Shown here: positions 1 through 9,398 of the stretch, piece by piece
Layout: each line of letters starts with the position of its first letter
Numbering within the stretch: position 1 is the first letter of the stretch
Source: Armatimonadota bacterium
GTDB lineage: Bacteria; Armatimonadota; UBA5829; DTJY01
Reading direction: 5' to 3'
Assembly (NCBI GenBank): GCA_017993055.1
Contig: JAGONM010000021.1
Coordinates: 1 to 64,000, forward strand
Length of the DNA stretch: 64,000 nt
Notes under the pieces: generated by a model
What the model saw: only the letters and a program-made list of their open reading frames with translations
The model's database searches: none
What the model was told of the DNA's origin: nothing
Made by a program: the position numbers and the translations under genes

Positions 1-2
1 AC

Positions 3-3000
3 GCGGGCGTTTCCTACGACAGGGATTTCCTCTACGCCTACTACGGCTATCAGACGCCCGGGCCCTACCCGATCAATACCTACGCGATCAACGAGAACTT
101 CCAGTGGCGCAACCCGGACGATCCATCCACGAACCAGCCGGACAACGGCACGACCTCGACCTGCTATGAGTTTCGCGTCGTCTACGTGAACAGCGACAAC
201 TTGCCTCCGGTACCGTATCTGACGGAGTGGGGCGGGCCTATCGGAGACGACTACATCGGCCTGAGGACCGGTGAAGTCGATACAGGGGTCGTGCTGTACC
301 TGAGGAACAAGTCATGGGATCCTGAAGCGGACTTCATCGCCATCCCGATGCAGAAGGTGAACGAGGGCGATACCAACTATGCGGATGGTTGCGAGTACTT
401 CTACGCCATCGAGCCCCAGGGCAGAAACGCTCACGTTGGACTTCCGATCGGTGAGTACGAGTATTTCTTTGGATGCAGCGACGATCTCATCAGGACGAAG
501 GGCGGTGCCATACCCTGGTGGCTCGACAACGATCTCATATACAGTCCGCTCGATATCCTGCCCAAGAGGGCGCTGGATCTCCCGATCACCGGGGCGACGA
601 GGTCGCGGCACCCCGTCTGGTACGCGTTCATGAGCGCCTACAACATGGGTCTCTATTTGGACAGGCCGACCCTGCAGCCGGGTGTCTCGAACTCGTACTA
701 TCTTCTGGCGGACCGGCATCCGGTCGTCAGCGTCGGTCTGAAGCATCCCGATCCCAGCCTTTCGCCTTGGCAGTGCACAGTCTCGCCGGCGTATCCGATG
801 GTGAACCCCCAGACAGGTGGCGTGCAGATGGGCGGTGCCGAGAACCAGAAGTGGGACTTCCTGATTATGTACCAGCATCTCGACGGCGTTACTACACCCG
901 AATCCAGCCAGGGATCGGGTGGCGAGATCAGTGTCTGGATCAATAACTCCAATACCAGGACTCCCAACCCGGCCGATCCCAGTACTCTCTATACCAGGTA
1001 TACGCTGAGGCGTGATCCCGATAACGCTCTCGGAACCGACATCAAGGAAGGCATTCTATACAACCTCGACAAGCCGGTCCAGCTGTCGCCTGGACCCCAT
1101 TCGTACTTCTTTACCACCAGTGATGGTCGGAAGCGTGCGCGCTATCCGGTTGAGGGGCATTTCTACGAGGGCACACATGCCTTCACGGGGCCTTACGTCA
1201 ACCACAGGCCTGTGCTGTCCAATCCTCTGGTGGACCCCCCGACGGGCACCGCCGGTGACAGGTTCCGCTACTCGGTCTTGTACAAGGATGCTGACAACCA
1301 GCGTCCCTTCTCGGCAAAGATATACATCGAGTACGCGGACGGCCAGGTTCTCGTCGGTGAGATGGTGAAACAGAATCCTGCTGACAGCGACTACGATGGC
1401 ACCGGCGTGAGATACATCTTCGATACCGCAAATATGGCCCAGCAGTTCCAGGTCGGCCAGCGCAGGTTCTATTTCGAGTTCACGGACGACTGGGGCGCTC
1501 CGAACGATCCCAGGGACCAGCGTCGGGGCGAAGCCGTCTACTGGAACAGCGTCCGCCCCGAATCATGGATATACGGGCCCTACATCAACAGGAATACCCC
1601 GCCCCAGTTGTTCGAAGGCGGAGTGACTGCGACGGACGGCGCGAACAACAGCGCGACCCTGTTCGAGTACAAAGTCCGCTACGTGGACGTTGACAACCAC
1701 TCGCCGAAGTACATTGACGTCTACATCGGTCAGATGCAGTCCAACGGCAGCATCAGTTGGGACAACGGCCACCGCATGGATCCGGTTGATCCGACTGACG
1801 TGATCTATGGCGACGGCGCATCGTTCCACTACTATTCCAGACTGACCGGAGATGCCGCGGGGAAGAACTACTACTACTGCTTCGTGGCATCCGACGGCTA
1901 TGACGTAGCCGAGTATGACGAGATCGAATCTCCCAGCTCAGGCACTGTATGGTACACGTGGAGCAGCGCGGACTTCTTCGATCCCCTTCGCAGGATTCTG
2001 CACAAGGGCGAGCGGCTCTCCTCCGGCAGCGGGGTCTTCGAGACCACCCACAAGCCGATCGTCGGCCCGATACCCAATGCTCCCACGTACAACCCGTACC
2101 GGGCGCCTCTGGTCTGGTCGGTGGTCGACGGCTCGGAGTTGAGCTACACCTCAGTCAGCTACGTGAGTGGGCTGGTGACGGTTCCGAGCCAGACTCAGAT
2201 TGATCTGCAGTACTGGTTTGCGACCGCCGGTCCGACGGGTGTGACCGCGAACAACCCGCCGAGCTTGTCCCAGGGCAGGGTCTCTCCCGACCCTGGGGAG
2301 TCGATCAACGAGTATACCTACACGGTTGTATACACAGACCTGGACGGTACGACGGGTCAGGCGCCGTACTACATCAGGGTGAGAATAGATGGTGTCGCCT
2401 ACGATATGATGCGGGCGTCTGGGCAGGGTGAACCCGACTACAAGCGCGGCGTGACCTACTACTACCGAACGAGTTCGCTGACTCCTCAACTGCCTCACCG
2501 CTACTACTTCGAGGCCTCGGATGGAAGCGGCTTCGCGATATTCGACAACAACGGCGGCAGGCAGTCAGGTGAGGAGATCGGGGCGGTTGTACCGATACCC
2601 GGTCCGTACGTAAACAACAAGCCTACGCTGACCGCACCCGCGGGCGGCGCGGTCAACCCGATACCGGGGACCCCGATTAACGAGTCCACCTGGGTCAACT
2701 TGAGCATCATCTACACCGATGCGAACAACGAGTGGCCGAGTAGCGGCTATCCGGTCGTGTATATACGCAAGGTGATAGCGGGCCAGCCGACTCCGCCGAT
2801 CGCGCCCGAACCTGCCAATGACTTCAAGGTTGGATCAGTCAACGGGAACAGCATCACTCTGCTGAATCTCGACGATTCCACGCCGAGTTGGACCGTTGAT
2901 GAGTTCAAGGGACTGCCGCTCCAGATGACGAGCGGCACACTCTCTGGAACATCGTTCAAGGTCACCGGGAATACGGCGAGCACGTTGACTGTGTTCGCAA

Positions 3001-5654
3001 CGAATCTCACCGGAGTCGCAGTCGGCAATACCCTGAGCGTAGGAAAGATCATACTCTCGAAGGCAGATCCGAGCGATACGAACTGCGCGGATGGGGTGCT
3101 CTACGAGTACCGCCTGAACACGCTGGGGATCGGCGACTACGCTCTGCATTTCGTCACCTCTACGCTGGAAACGATAGGCGCGGATCCCGTTCTTGGAAAG
3201 AGGACGACAGTCGTTCGGTACCCGGCCACCGGCGAGATCACGGGACTGAAGGTCACTTCGACCGCCCCTGTCGGCAACCTCGCACCGGTGCTGACCAGCG
3301 GCAGCGCGATTCCTCAGGTCGGGAGATCCGGCGATCTATTCACCTTCAGAGTGACTTACAGCGATGCGAACGGTCATGCCCCGGAGCTGAGGGAAGTGGA
3401 TCAGGTTCAAGGCTACGTCTGGCTGATCATTGATGACAGGCGCGTGGCTTACATTCCTATGACCGGCCCGCCGACGCCGCCTGCCCCGAATTATGTTACC
3501 GGTGCGGTGTTCACGGCGGTCGTTGACAGCGCTTCTCTTGCCGAGGGTCCTCACACCTACTACTTCGAGGCCTCCGACGGATGGGTCTCAACTAGACTTC
3601 CCGCAGTCGGCTCTGCGCCGCTCCTTTTCTATATCAACCGGAAACCGGTGCTTACGAATCCCGCGGTCACCCCGACTTCCGGGAACGAGGGCAGGCAATA
3701 CATATACACCGTGACCTATACGGACCCGGACAGCCAATCGCCGGCGTCCATACTGGTGTGGATTGACGGAACGTCTTACGCGATGACGATTGACACCTCG
3801 TTCGGCACGAACTTCGCTGCAGGCGTGCGATATCGCTTCGCGGTCCAGAATCCCACTATTCTGACGCCGGGTGCGCCGGATTCGCACAGCTTCTACTTCA
3901 CCGCGTCGGATGGACTCGAGAGTGCGACGCCGACTACGACCATCATTGGGCCATACGTGTATGCCAATGTCGCGCCCGTGCTGAGCAGTGGAATGGTCAA
4001 CCCCGTCAGCCGATGGACGGACAGCACGTACACATATAGTGTCGTTTACAGAGACCCGAACGGCGATGCGCCGCAGTTCGTGAAGGTATACATAGACGGT
4101 TCGGGCGATGCCAATGCCTTCCTCATGACTAAGGTCGCGAACCAGAACGACTACACTGCGGGCGTGACGTATACGTATAACAAGGTCGGGCTATCGAGAG
4201 GCGACGATCATACGTTCTTCTTCACGGCGAACGACTATCTGCTGGATGCGCGGGATCCGTCAACCGGCACGTTCATCGGCCCGACGGTCGCTGACAGGCC
4301 GACCGCCTTCCTCCAGGTGAACCAGCCGACGACGACCCCGGCAATCGGCCAGGCGACGACGATCACGGGCAGCGTGACGCCTGGGATGGCGATAACCCTC
4401 ATGCTTGAGTTCACGCGGCCGGATGGTACTTCGCTCCTGCGGTCAGTGACGACGAACTCCAGCGGCGTGTTCTCGACGGTTTGGACCCCGAACATGACTG
4501 GCATGCTGCCCGGCCCAACCTGGAGAGTATCGGCTTCGTGGACTGGGAACGCCGACTATGGGCCCACGGAGTCCAGTGAGATAGTCGTACAGGTAAGCGG
4601 GCCGAGCACGACCGTCAGGGGTCTGGACATGATCTCGATACCTCTGAACCCGGCGAACCCGTTCCCGGGTGTGGTATTCGGCGAAGGTTCCTATGCAGTG
4701 GCTCGATGGCGCCCATCTCTGAACGACTACGCGTACTACTTCTCGATACAGCGGCCGACACCGCCTAACTTCCCGCTCGCCGATATCGAACTCGGCTATG
4801 GGTACTGGGTCAAAGTCTACGAAAGTCAGACGATGAACCTCGCGCCGAGCGGGGACCTGGCGAGCACGTCATCGAACTACCTGATCTACGCGGCAACTGG
4901 GTGGAACCAGATCGGTTGCCCGTTTACCTCGAGGGTGGACTGGAGCGCGCTGAGGGTCAGAAGCGTCGCCACCGGGCAGACCGTTGACTTGGCGACTGCG
5001 GCCTCGCGCGGATGGGTGCGGGCCTACGGGTGGGCATTCCAGCAGTCGGGGAGCAATCCATACACCGGGGAGTACAAGTTGGTGGATCCGACCAAGAACG
5101 GCGCTCTCAGGTATCTGGAGCCGTGGCGTGGCTACTGGTTTAGGGCTTTGACGCCCTGTTACGTGGTCGTTCCGCCTCCTTCGACTCTCGCGGTCGAGGC
5201 GAGCAGGCCTATGTCCGTTGAGTCGGTTGGCGGTTCGGATTGGGAAGTCGGCCTGAGTGTCAGCGTGGAGGGCAAGATGGATGCCGATAACGGTTTCGGC
5301 AGCGGTCAGGTAGCCTCGAGGATCGAGAGTCCTCGCTACCTCGACAACTACATTGATCTCAGCTTCACCGACGACAAGGGCGGATCTTTCGCTTACGATA
5401 TCAGACTGAACGCTGCACAGGGTGAGACCTGGAAGTTCAAGGTGACCACCGACCAGGCCGATGGACTGGCGCAGATCGCGTGGAGCGGTGTGGGTAGTAT
5501 GCCGATAGGGCGTATCTTGATGCTGGTGGACGAGACCTCGGGCCAACGGGTGTTGATGACCCCTGGTGGAGTCTACACATTCCCGGCGTCAGATGCGGTC
5601 GGAGGCAAGTTATTCAGCGTGACCCTGGGCGATCAGCGGCCCAGCAAGCCATGA
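3..5654 (+). CDS. Giant repeat-containing surface protein, 5' end outside the window
   Basis: The reading frame is open from the first bases, so the N-terminus and any signal peptide lie upstream. The visible part of about 1,880 residues is built from roughly nine degenerate modules of about 110-200 residues. Each begins near an Asn-x-x-Pro-x-Leu hinge (about nt 189, 711, 1200, 1588, 2251, 2613, 3275, 3638 and 3964). Each continues with a Y-T-V-x-Y-x-D-x-D strand, a V-x-I-D-G strand, a G-V-x-Y-x-Y strand and a H-x-Y-Y-F-x-A-S-D-G strand. This resembles Ig- or cadherin-like beta-sandwich repeats of bacterial and archaeal surface proteins. After about nt 4300 come a different Ig-like domain and a GWNQIGCPF-type C-terminal domain. 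The stop overlaps the next gene's first possible ATG. Function is probably adhesive or structural; no catalytic motif was seen. Confidence 0.85.
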   Translation, partial: AGVSYDRDFLYAYYGYQTPGPYPINTYAINENFQWRNPDDPSTNQPDNGTTSTCYEFRVVYVNSDNLPPVPYLTEWGGPIGDDYIGLRTGEVDTGVVLYLRNKSWDPEADFIAIPMQKVNEGDTNYADGCEYFYAIEPQGRNAHVGLPIGEYEYFFGCSDDLIRTKGGAIPWWLDNDLIYSPLDILPKRALDLPITGATRSRHPVWYAFMSAYNMGLYLDRPTLQPGVSNSYYLLADRHPVVSVGLKHPDPSLSPWQCTVSPAYPMVNPQTGGVQMGGAENQKWDFLIMYQHLDGVTTPESSQGSGGEISVWINNSNTRTPNPADPSTLYTRYTLRRDPDNALGTDIKEGILYNLDKPVQLSPGPHSYFFTTSDGRKRARYPVEGHFYEGTHAFTGPYVNHRPVLSNPLVDPPTGTAGDRFRYSVLYKDADNQRPFSAKIYIEYADGQVLVGEMVKQNPADSDYDGTGVRYIFDTANMAQQFQVGQRRFYFEFTDDWGAPNDPRDQRRGEAVYWNSVRPESWIYGPYINRNTPPQLFEGGVTATDGANNSATLFEYKVRYVDVDNHSPKYIDVYIGQMQSNGSISWDNGHRMDPVDPTDVIYGDGASFHYYSRLTGDAAGKNYYYCFVASDGYDVAEYDEIESPSSGTVWYTWSSADFFDPLRRILHKGERLSSGSGVFETTHKPIVGPIPNAPTYNPYRAPLVWSVVDGSELSYTSVSYVSGLVTVPSQTQIDLQYWFATAGPTGVTANNPPSLSQGRVSPDPGESINEYTYTVVYTDLDGTTGQAPYYIRVRIDGVAYDMMRASGQGEPDYKRGVTYYYRTSSLTPQLPHRYYFEASDGSGFAIFDNNGGRQSGEEIGAVVPIPGPYVNNKPTLTAPAGGAVNPIPGTPINESTWVNLSIIYTDANNEWPSSGYPVVYIRKVIAGQPTPPIAPEPANDFKVGSVNGNSITLLNLDDSTPSWTVDEFKGLPLQMTSGTLSGTSFKVTGNTASTLTVFATNLTGVAVGNTLSVGKIILSKADPSDTNCADGVLYEYRLNTLGIGDYALHFVTSTLETIGADPVLGKRTTVVRYPATGEITGLKVTSTAPVGNLAPVLTSGSAIPQVGRSGDLFTFRVTYSDANGHAPELREVDQVQGYVWLIIDDRRVAYIPMTGPPTPPAPNYVTGAVFTAVVDSASLAEGPHTYYFEASDGWVSTRLPAVGSAPLLFYINRKPVLTNPAVTPTSGNEGRQYIYTVTYTDPDSQSPASILVWIDGTSYAMTIDTSFGTNFAAGVRYRFAVQNPTILTPGAPDSHSFYFTASDGLESATPTTTIIGPYVYANVAPVLSSGMVNPVSRWTDSTYTYSVVYRDPNGDAPQFVKVYIDGSGDANAFLMTKVANQNDYTAGVTYTYNKVGLSRGDDHTFFFTANDYLLDARDPSTGTFIGPTVADRPTAFLQVNQPTTTPAIGQATTITGSVTPGMAITLMLEFTRPDGTSLLRSVTTNSSGVFSTVWTPNMTGMLPGPTWRVSASWTGNADYGPTESSEIVVQVSGPSTTVRGLDMISIPLNPANPFPGVVFGEGSYAVARWRPSLNDYAYYFSIQRPTPPNFPLADIELGYGYWVKVYESQTMNLAPSGDLASTSSNYLIYAATGWNQIGCPFTSRVDWSALRVRSVATGQTVDLATAASRGWVRAYGWAFQQSGSNPYTGEYKLVDPTKNGALRYLEPWRGYWFRALTPCYVVVPPPSTLAVEASRPMSVESVGGSDWEVGLSVSVEGKMDADNGFGSGQVASRIESPRYLDNYIDLSFTDDKGGSFAYDIRLNAAQGETWKFKVTTDQADGLAQIAWSGVGSMPIGRILMLVDETSGQRVLMTPGGVYTFPASDAVGGKLFSVTLGDQRPSKP

Positions 5655-5665
5655 AAGGTACGGAT

Positions 5666-6475
5666 ATGCGAACGATGCTTAGACTGAGATGCGTCAGGTG
5701 GATCGCTTGGATGATCGTGGTGCAGTTCGGACTGCCCTACATGGGCGGCGCGGTCCTCGCGGCCACGTCCAAGGAAATGTTGAGGCAGACGGCTGTCATA
5801 TTTCCTGTCGGGAATATGGAAACGGATTCACCGTCTGCCGCGAAGGCGGCCAGAGCCGCCGACCACCTCACGGCTCTCCTTCAGAGGGGATTCGCGGGCT
5901 ATCCGAGATACCTCACCGTCAACTACTCGGAACGCCTACCATCAGTGCAGAAGATCGCAAGTATGGACCCTGATGGAAAGAAGCTTGTTGCAGGACCCTT
6001 TGCGGGCGATCCGGATGCCATGAAGCGAGCGCTGGCGATAGCGAAGGCGACGTCAGCTGATGTCGCCATCACGAGTACTCTCGACTTCTATAAGTTCGAC
6101 GCAGGCAAGAGCGAAGTGGCCATTACGGCGACCGTTCACGTGGTTGACGTGAAGAGCGCCAAGTCCTATGATACGACGGTTACTGGTCGCGCATCCAGGC
6201 CCGCCGGAGATGATACGGCCGAGGGCGTGCTGGCCGAAGACGCTGTACGCGATGCGGGCATGAAGCTTATGGAGCAGATTACTGGCGGACAGTACGATTC
6301 TGCGCAGCAGCAGCCGGTGGTGGTTGCTTCCGCTGAGAAGCGTTCCAAAAAGAACTGGCTTCCGATGCTCCTGTTGTCGCTCGGTGTGGGTCTGCTGGTG
6401 AGTAGCTCGGGCGGCAGCAGCGATTCAGGAACGCCAGGCGGGGCTGATCCTCCGCCGAATCCGCCGGGCTTCTAG
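5666..6475 (+). CDS. Secreted protein of unknown function, first of a paralogous pair
   Basis: A 269-residue protein with a Sec-type signal (basic start, hydrophobic stretch, cleavage near VLAA). A body of about 190 residues follows, then a hydrophobic segment (LPMLLLSLGVGLLV) and a short Gly/Ser/Pro tail. The body starts with a beta strand reading AVIFPVGN and has an S-x-L-D-x-Y-x-F-D-A-G motif shared with the next gene, so the two are tandem paralogs. The fold looks like TolB- or CsgG-type N-terminal alpha/beta domains, but that is only an impression. ATG 5666 is preferred because AAAGG lies seven bases upstream; the alternative ATG at 5651 overlaps the previous stop and has no clear ribosome site. 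Confidence 0.8.
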   Translation: MRTMLRLRCVRWIAWMIVVQFGLPYMGGAVLAATSKEMLRQTAVIFPVGNMETDSPSAAKAARAADHLTALLQRGFAGYPRYLTVNYSERLPSVQKIASMDPDGKKLVAGPFAGDPDAMKRALAIAKATSADVAITSTLDFYKFDAGKSEVAITATVHVVDVKSAKSYDTTVTGRASRPAGDDTAEGVLAEDAVRDAGMKLMEQITGGQYDSAQQQPVVVASAEKRSKKNWLPMLLLSLGVGLLVSSSGGSSDSGTPGGADPPPNPPGF

Positions 6476-6548
6476 TCTACACGAGTTCCAGTGTCGCATG
6501 GCGCCGGCAAGTGCGGTATCATGCGAGTGATCTCTCAAGGAGTAGGGG

Positions 6549-7271
6549 ATGGTACGATCTTCACGCATGACTGGTGTGGTGGCAGTGCTCTGGTGTCTTG
6601 CGGTGTTGGTTTGCGGGCCGGCGCGTGCGCAGACCCAGCGTGGGTCCATTCTGGTGTTGCCCGTCTTCAACGGAATCGGTGAGGACAAAGCTGGGATGGC
6701 CGAGGACTTGGTTGTGATGCTCAAGGACGGTTTGACTATCACCGGAAAATACCTCGTCCTGAGCAGCGACCCGGCCACAAGCGTGAGCGTGCAGCGTGCC
6801 ATCGCGGAGCAGCAGCTGAAGGTCGAGGATATGACCACGGCATTCAAGACCGATGCTCAGGGCATAGCTCGGGCGGCCAAGGTGTGCAAGGCCATCGGTG
6901 CCGATATGTGTGTTATGAGTTCTCTGGACAGCTATGCTTTCGATGCTGGCGCCAAGACCGTGGACATAGGATTGACTGTAAAGATCGTGCGCGCGGCGTC
7001 TGATGCGGATGCGACTACGATCTCAGTCAAAGGATCTGCGTCCGGCAGCCTGGACGACCAAAGCCAGACCGAGAGCGGGGTGGCCGTTGCTGCGCTGGAT
7101 GATGCCGCGTCCAAGGCTCTCTCGGGTATCCTCGATGCCACCCTCGTTGAGACTTCCGTGCCTACCGGGGAGGGCGTCTCGTCCGGTGAGAAGCCCAGAG
7201 GGCGCGACAAGGGTCTTCTTCAGGCTATGCTTGCGGCACTGCTCATCGGCCTGCTCGTGGGAGGCAGGTAG
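6549..7271 (+). CDS. Secreted protein of unknown function, second of a paralogous pair
   Basis: A 240-residue protein with a signal peptide ending around ARAQ, an alpha/beta-like body beginning with the strand SILVLPVFNG, and a C-terminal hydrophobic anchor (LLQAMLAALLIGLLVGG). It shares the motif S-x-L-D-x-Y-x-F-D-A-G and the overall plan with its upstream neighbour, but the sequences have diverged widely, so the duplication is old. The start is well supported by AAGGAG six bases before ATG 6549. A strong hairpin follows the stop. Its position between a giant surface protein and an Ig/beta-strand protein suggests a role in envelope assembly or anchoring, which is inference. Confidence 0.8.
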   Translation: MVRSSRMTGVVAVLWCLAVLVCGPARAQTQRGSILVLPVFNGIGEDKAGMAEDLVVMLKDGLTITGKYLVLSSDPATSVSVQRAIAEQQLKVEDMTTAFKTDAQGIARAAKVCKAIGADMCVMSSLDSYAFDAGAKTVDIGLTVKIVRAASDADATTISVKGSASGSLDDQSQTESGVAVAALDDAASKALSGILDATLVETSVPTGEGVSSGEKPRGRDKGLLQAMLAALLIGLLVGGR

Positions 7272-7306
7272 TAGAGCCTTCTGGAAATACGCTATGTGCT
7301 CGTTGA

Positions 7307-7338
7307 GGCCCGATGCCTTTCAAGGCGCGGGCCTTATT
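7307..7338 (+). terminator. Hairpin terminator after the paralogous pair
   Basis: A near-perfect hairpin: GGCCCG (7307-7312) pairs with CGGGCC (7328-7333) and the inner GCCTT (7315-7319) with AAGGC (7322-7326), leaving a two-base loop. TTATT follows. It sits 36 bases after the stop of the second paralog and 30 bases before the next start, so it probably ends or attenuates transcription between them. The T tract is short, so termination may be partial. Confidence 0.6.
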
Positions 7339-7368
7339 GCTGAACTCGACTGGCGTGATTGAGGGACG

Positions 7369-9318
7369 ATGGGGCGGTTCTTCACTGCAATCCTATGTCT
7401 AGTGGCGATCGGTGGCGTATGCGGACCACTGCAGGCCGACAGGGGGGTCGGAAGCATCCGCCTGACGGTCAACCCGGCGATCATCCCGGCGGATGGCAAG
7501 ACGATCTGCACCATAAGCGCGAGCGTTAGGGACCGCGATGGCAACCTTGTCCCCGATGGGACCGAGATACAGTTCAGCGCTAGCCTCGGTCTCGTGGAGG
7601 AGGCTGCCGAAACTTCCTCGGGCGTCGCCCGCGCGAAGCTGACCAGCGCCGATATACCCGGGGATTCCGTCGTGACCGCAACGTGGCTCGATGGGCAGGC
7701 GGTCTCGCAGACTTCGGTTACCTTCGCCGTGTCGGCGGGGCAGTTCGTCGGTCCCCAGTACCTCAGTATCGAGTCCGGCGAATATCTGGCCTACAGCATT
7801 GACTACAGGGTGATGGAAGCCATTGGAGATGTCCGTATCAGGTATCGTATGTTGGAGATCACCGCCGACAGCGCCCAGGTGGATCTCCAGATGGACAGAA
7901 TCGTGGCGCGTGGTGAGGGCCGTGAGAAGCCGATAACGATCCGAGCTGGAGAGAAGACGATCACTGGCAGCCTGCTCGTATGCGGCTTGGAGAGTCTCCA
8001 GGGGCAGTTGATCTCTATTGCCGATGGTACCAGTTTCGACGTAGACCTTGCCGCCGGATCTGTTAGACCTTCTGACGGCCTGTCGTCCGTTCCGCCTGAG
8101 GAGCAGGAGTTCGTGGACCTGTCGGCGAGCAGCATCCTTATCAAGGCGAGGAGGGCCGTCATATTCCCGAGCGACAAGATCCAGTTCAAGAGGGTCTCTG
8201 TCTACGTCAATCGAAAACACGCCATTTCCTTTCCGTACTACGTGCTCTCGCTGACCGACTATCAGGCGGATGAGGAGCAGTATGTCGGGTATGGCACAGG
8301 TGGCTTGACCCTTAACCTTCCAGTCTACTATTCGCTGACGCCGACATCTAGTGGCGCGCTTCTCCTTCGACGCGGGGAGAGCGCGGGGTGGGGATGGTAC
8401 GGCCAGAGTCCGGGATGGTATCTCGATGTTAGGCAGAGATACAGCTCATCCAATGCGAGTGGGCAGATCCTGTTAAGCCAGGTTACGAATCAGGACTGGG
8501 GTGCCCACTTCAATCACAACCAGCAGTTTGATGATCGAACCCAGGGCTATCTGTACCTGGACTGGGCCGCGCATGAGGATCTCTACGGCATGGTCAACCT
8601 GAATCGGAGCTACGATCGGTTCAATGCAGGACTTAACGTATATGGCTCACACTCTGGGGATGGCGCGGACTATCACACAACCGAGATGAGTGTACGAACG
8701 CGGCCCAGACCCGTCGGTTCGATTCCTGCCAGGCTGACATTCCTGAGCAGAACCGCATATTCTAGCGGGTCGGGTCTGGTCGGTCATTCCGGTCTGCAGC
8801 AATCCGTCCTCGCCAACATTCAATCGAGCGCGATCCGACTGGGTAGCTCGGCGACTTTCCGCAGTACGCTCGGCATGGGGTATCTCTGGGGAAGCGACCG
8901 TGCCTCCGGTCTCTCTTCAGTGGCCACTGCGATGCTCGACTGGCGGCTGGCGACCTACAGCAGGCTTCAGGTAAACTACAGGTTTGCAGATCGTGCTACG
9001 TCGTATACTAGTTCGGTGCTCGGGAAACAGAGTCTCAGCGCAAATCTTCGCGTGAGCGATGGAAAACGCTGGGGGGCTACGCTCTACGCGATGAGAGGCC
9101 TTGACTACGCATCGTCTAACTTCTTTGGGGATCTGAGCTATCGCGTGTCGAGGGAATGGCGAGTGGGCGTGCGTTCTACATCCAATAGGTACGGTGACCT
9201 CCACTACAACGACACGGAATATGCGCTGGGAAAGCTCTTCGGTAGCCGAGAACTCATAGCAGTGTGGTCGCAGTCTCAGCAGAGGGTGATGCTGGAGTTG
9301 GGCTATGGCGGGTTCTAG
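7369..9318 (+). CDS. Secreted Ig-like/beta-strand protein, probable outer-membrane protein
   Basis: A 649-residue protein with a signal peptide (cleavage near LQA at about residue 23). Residues about 27-125 match the invasin/intimin Ig-like type 1 pattern (LTVNPAIIPADGKTICTISA, with a V-x-D-G-T-x-I-x-F strand). A middle domain follows. From about residue 310 there are many alternating aromatic/polar strands typical of a transmembrane beta-barrel, and the chain ends LELGYGGF. A C-terminal phenylalanine is the usual recognition signal of the BAM machinery, so this is good evidence for a diderm cell. GAGGG just upstream supports ATG 7369. It could be an export or anchoring partner of the giant surface protein encoded upstream, but no experimentally known family was recognised. 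Confidence 0.8.
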   Translation: MGRFFTAILCLVAIGGVCGPLQADRGVGSIRLTVNPAIIPADGKTICTISASVRDRDGNLVPDGTEIQFSASLGLVEEAAETSSGVARAKLTSADIPGDSVVTATWLDGQAVSQTSVTFAVSAGQFVGPQYLSIESGEYLAYSIDYRVMEAIGDVRIRYRMLEITADSAQVDLQMDRIVARGEGREKPITIRAGEKTITGSLLVCGLESLQGQLISIADGTSFDVDLAAGSVRPSDGLSSVPPEEQEFVDLSASSILIKARRAVIFPSDKIQFKRVSVYVNRKHAISFPYYVLSLTDYQADEEQYVGYGTGGLTLNLPVYYSLTPTSSGALLLRRGESAGWGWYGQSPGWYLDVRQRYSSSNASGQILLSQVTNQDWGAHFNHNQQFDDRTQGYLYLDWAAHEDLYGMVNLNRSYDRFNAGLNVYGSHSGDGADYHTTEMSVRTRPRPVGSIPARLTFLSRTAYSSGSGLVGHSGLQQSVLANIQSSAIRLGSSATFRSTLGMGYLWGSDRASGLSSVATAMLDWRLATYSRLQVNYRFADRATSYTSSVLGKQSLSANLRVSDGKRWGATLYAMRGLDYASSNFFGDLSYRVSREWRVGVRSTSNRYGDLHYNDTEYALGKLFGSRELIAVWSQSQQRVMLELGYGGF

Positions 9319-9398
9319 AGCTATAGCAGGCGGCAGAGTCTCACGATGTTATGAGTCGAACGCATGTGCGCGGTTGAGGTGACTATAGGGGTGTAGCG

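Noticed and set aside
4869-5546. Minus-strand frame of 225 codons within the surface-protein gene
   Set aside because: It is a shadow of the plus-strand frame with Arg- and His-rich composition and no ribosome site.
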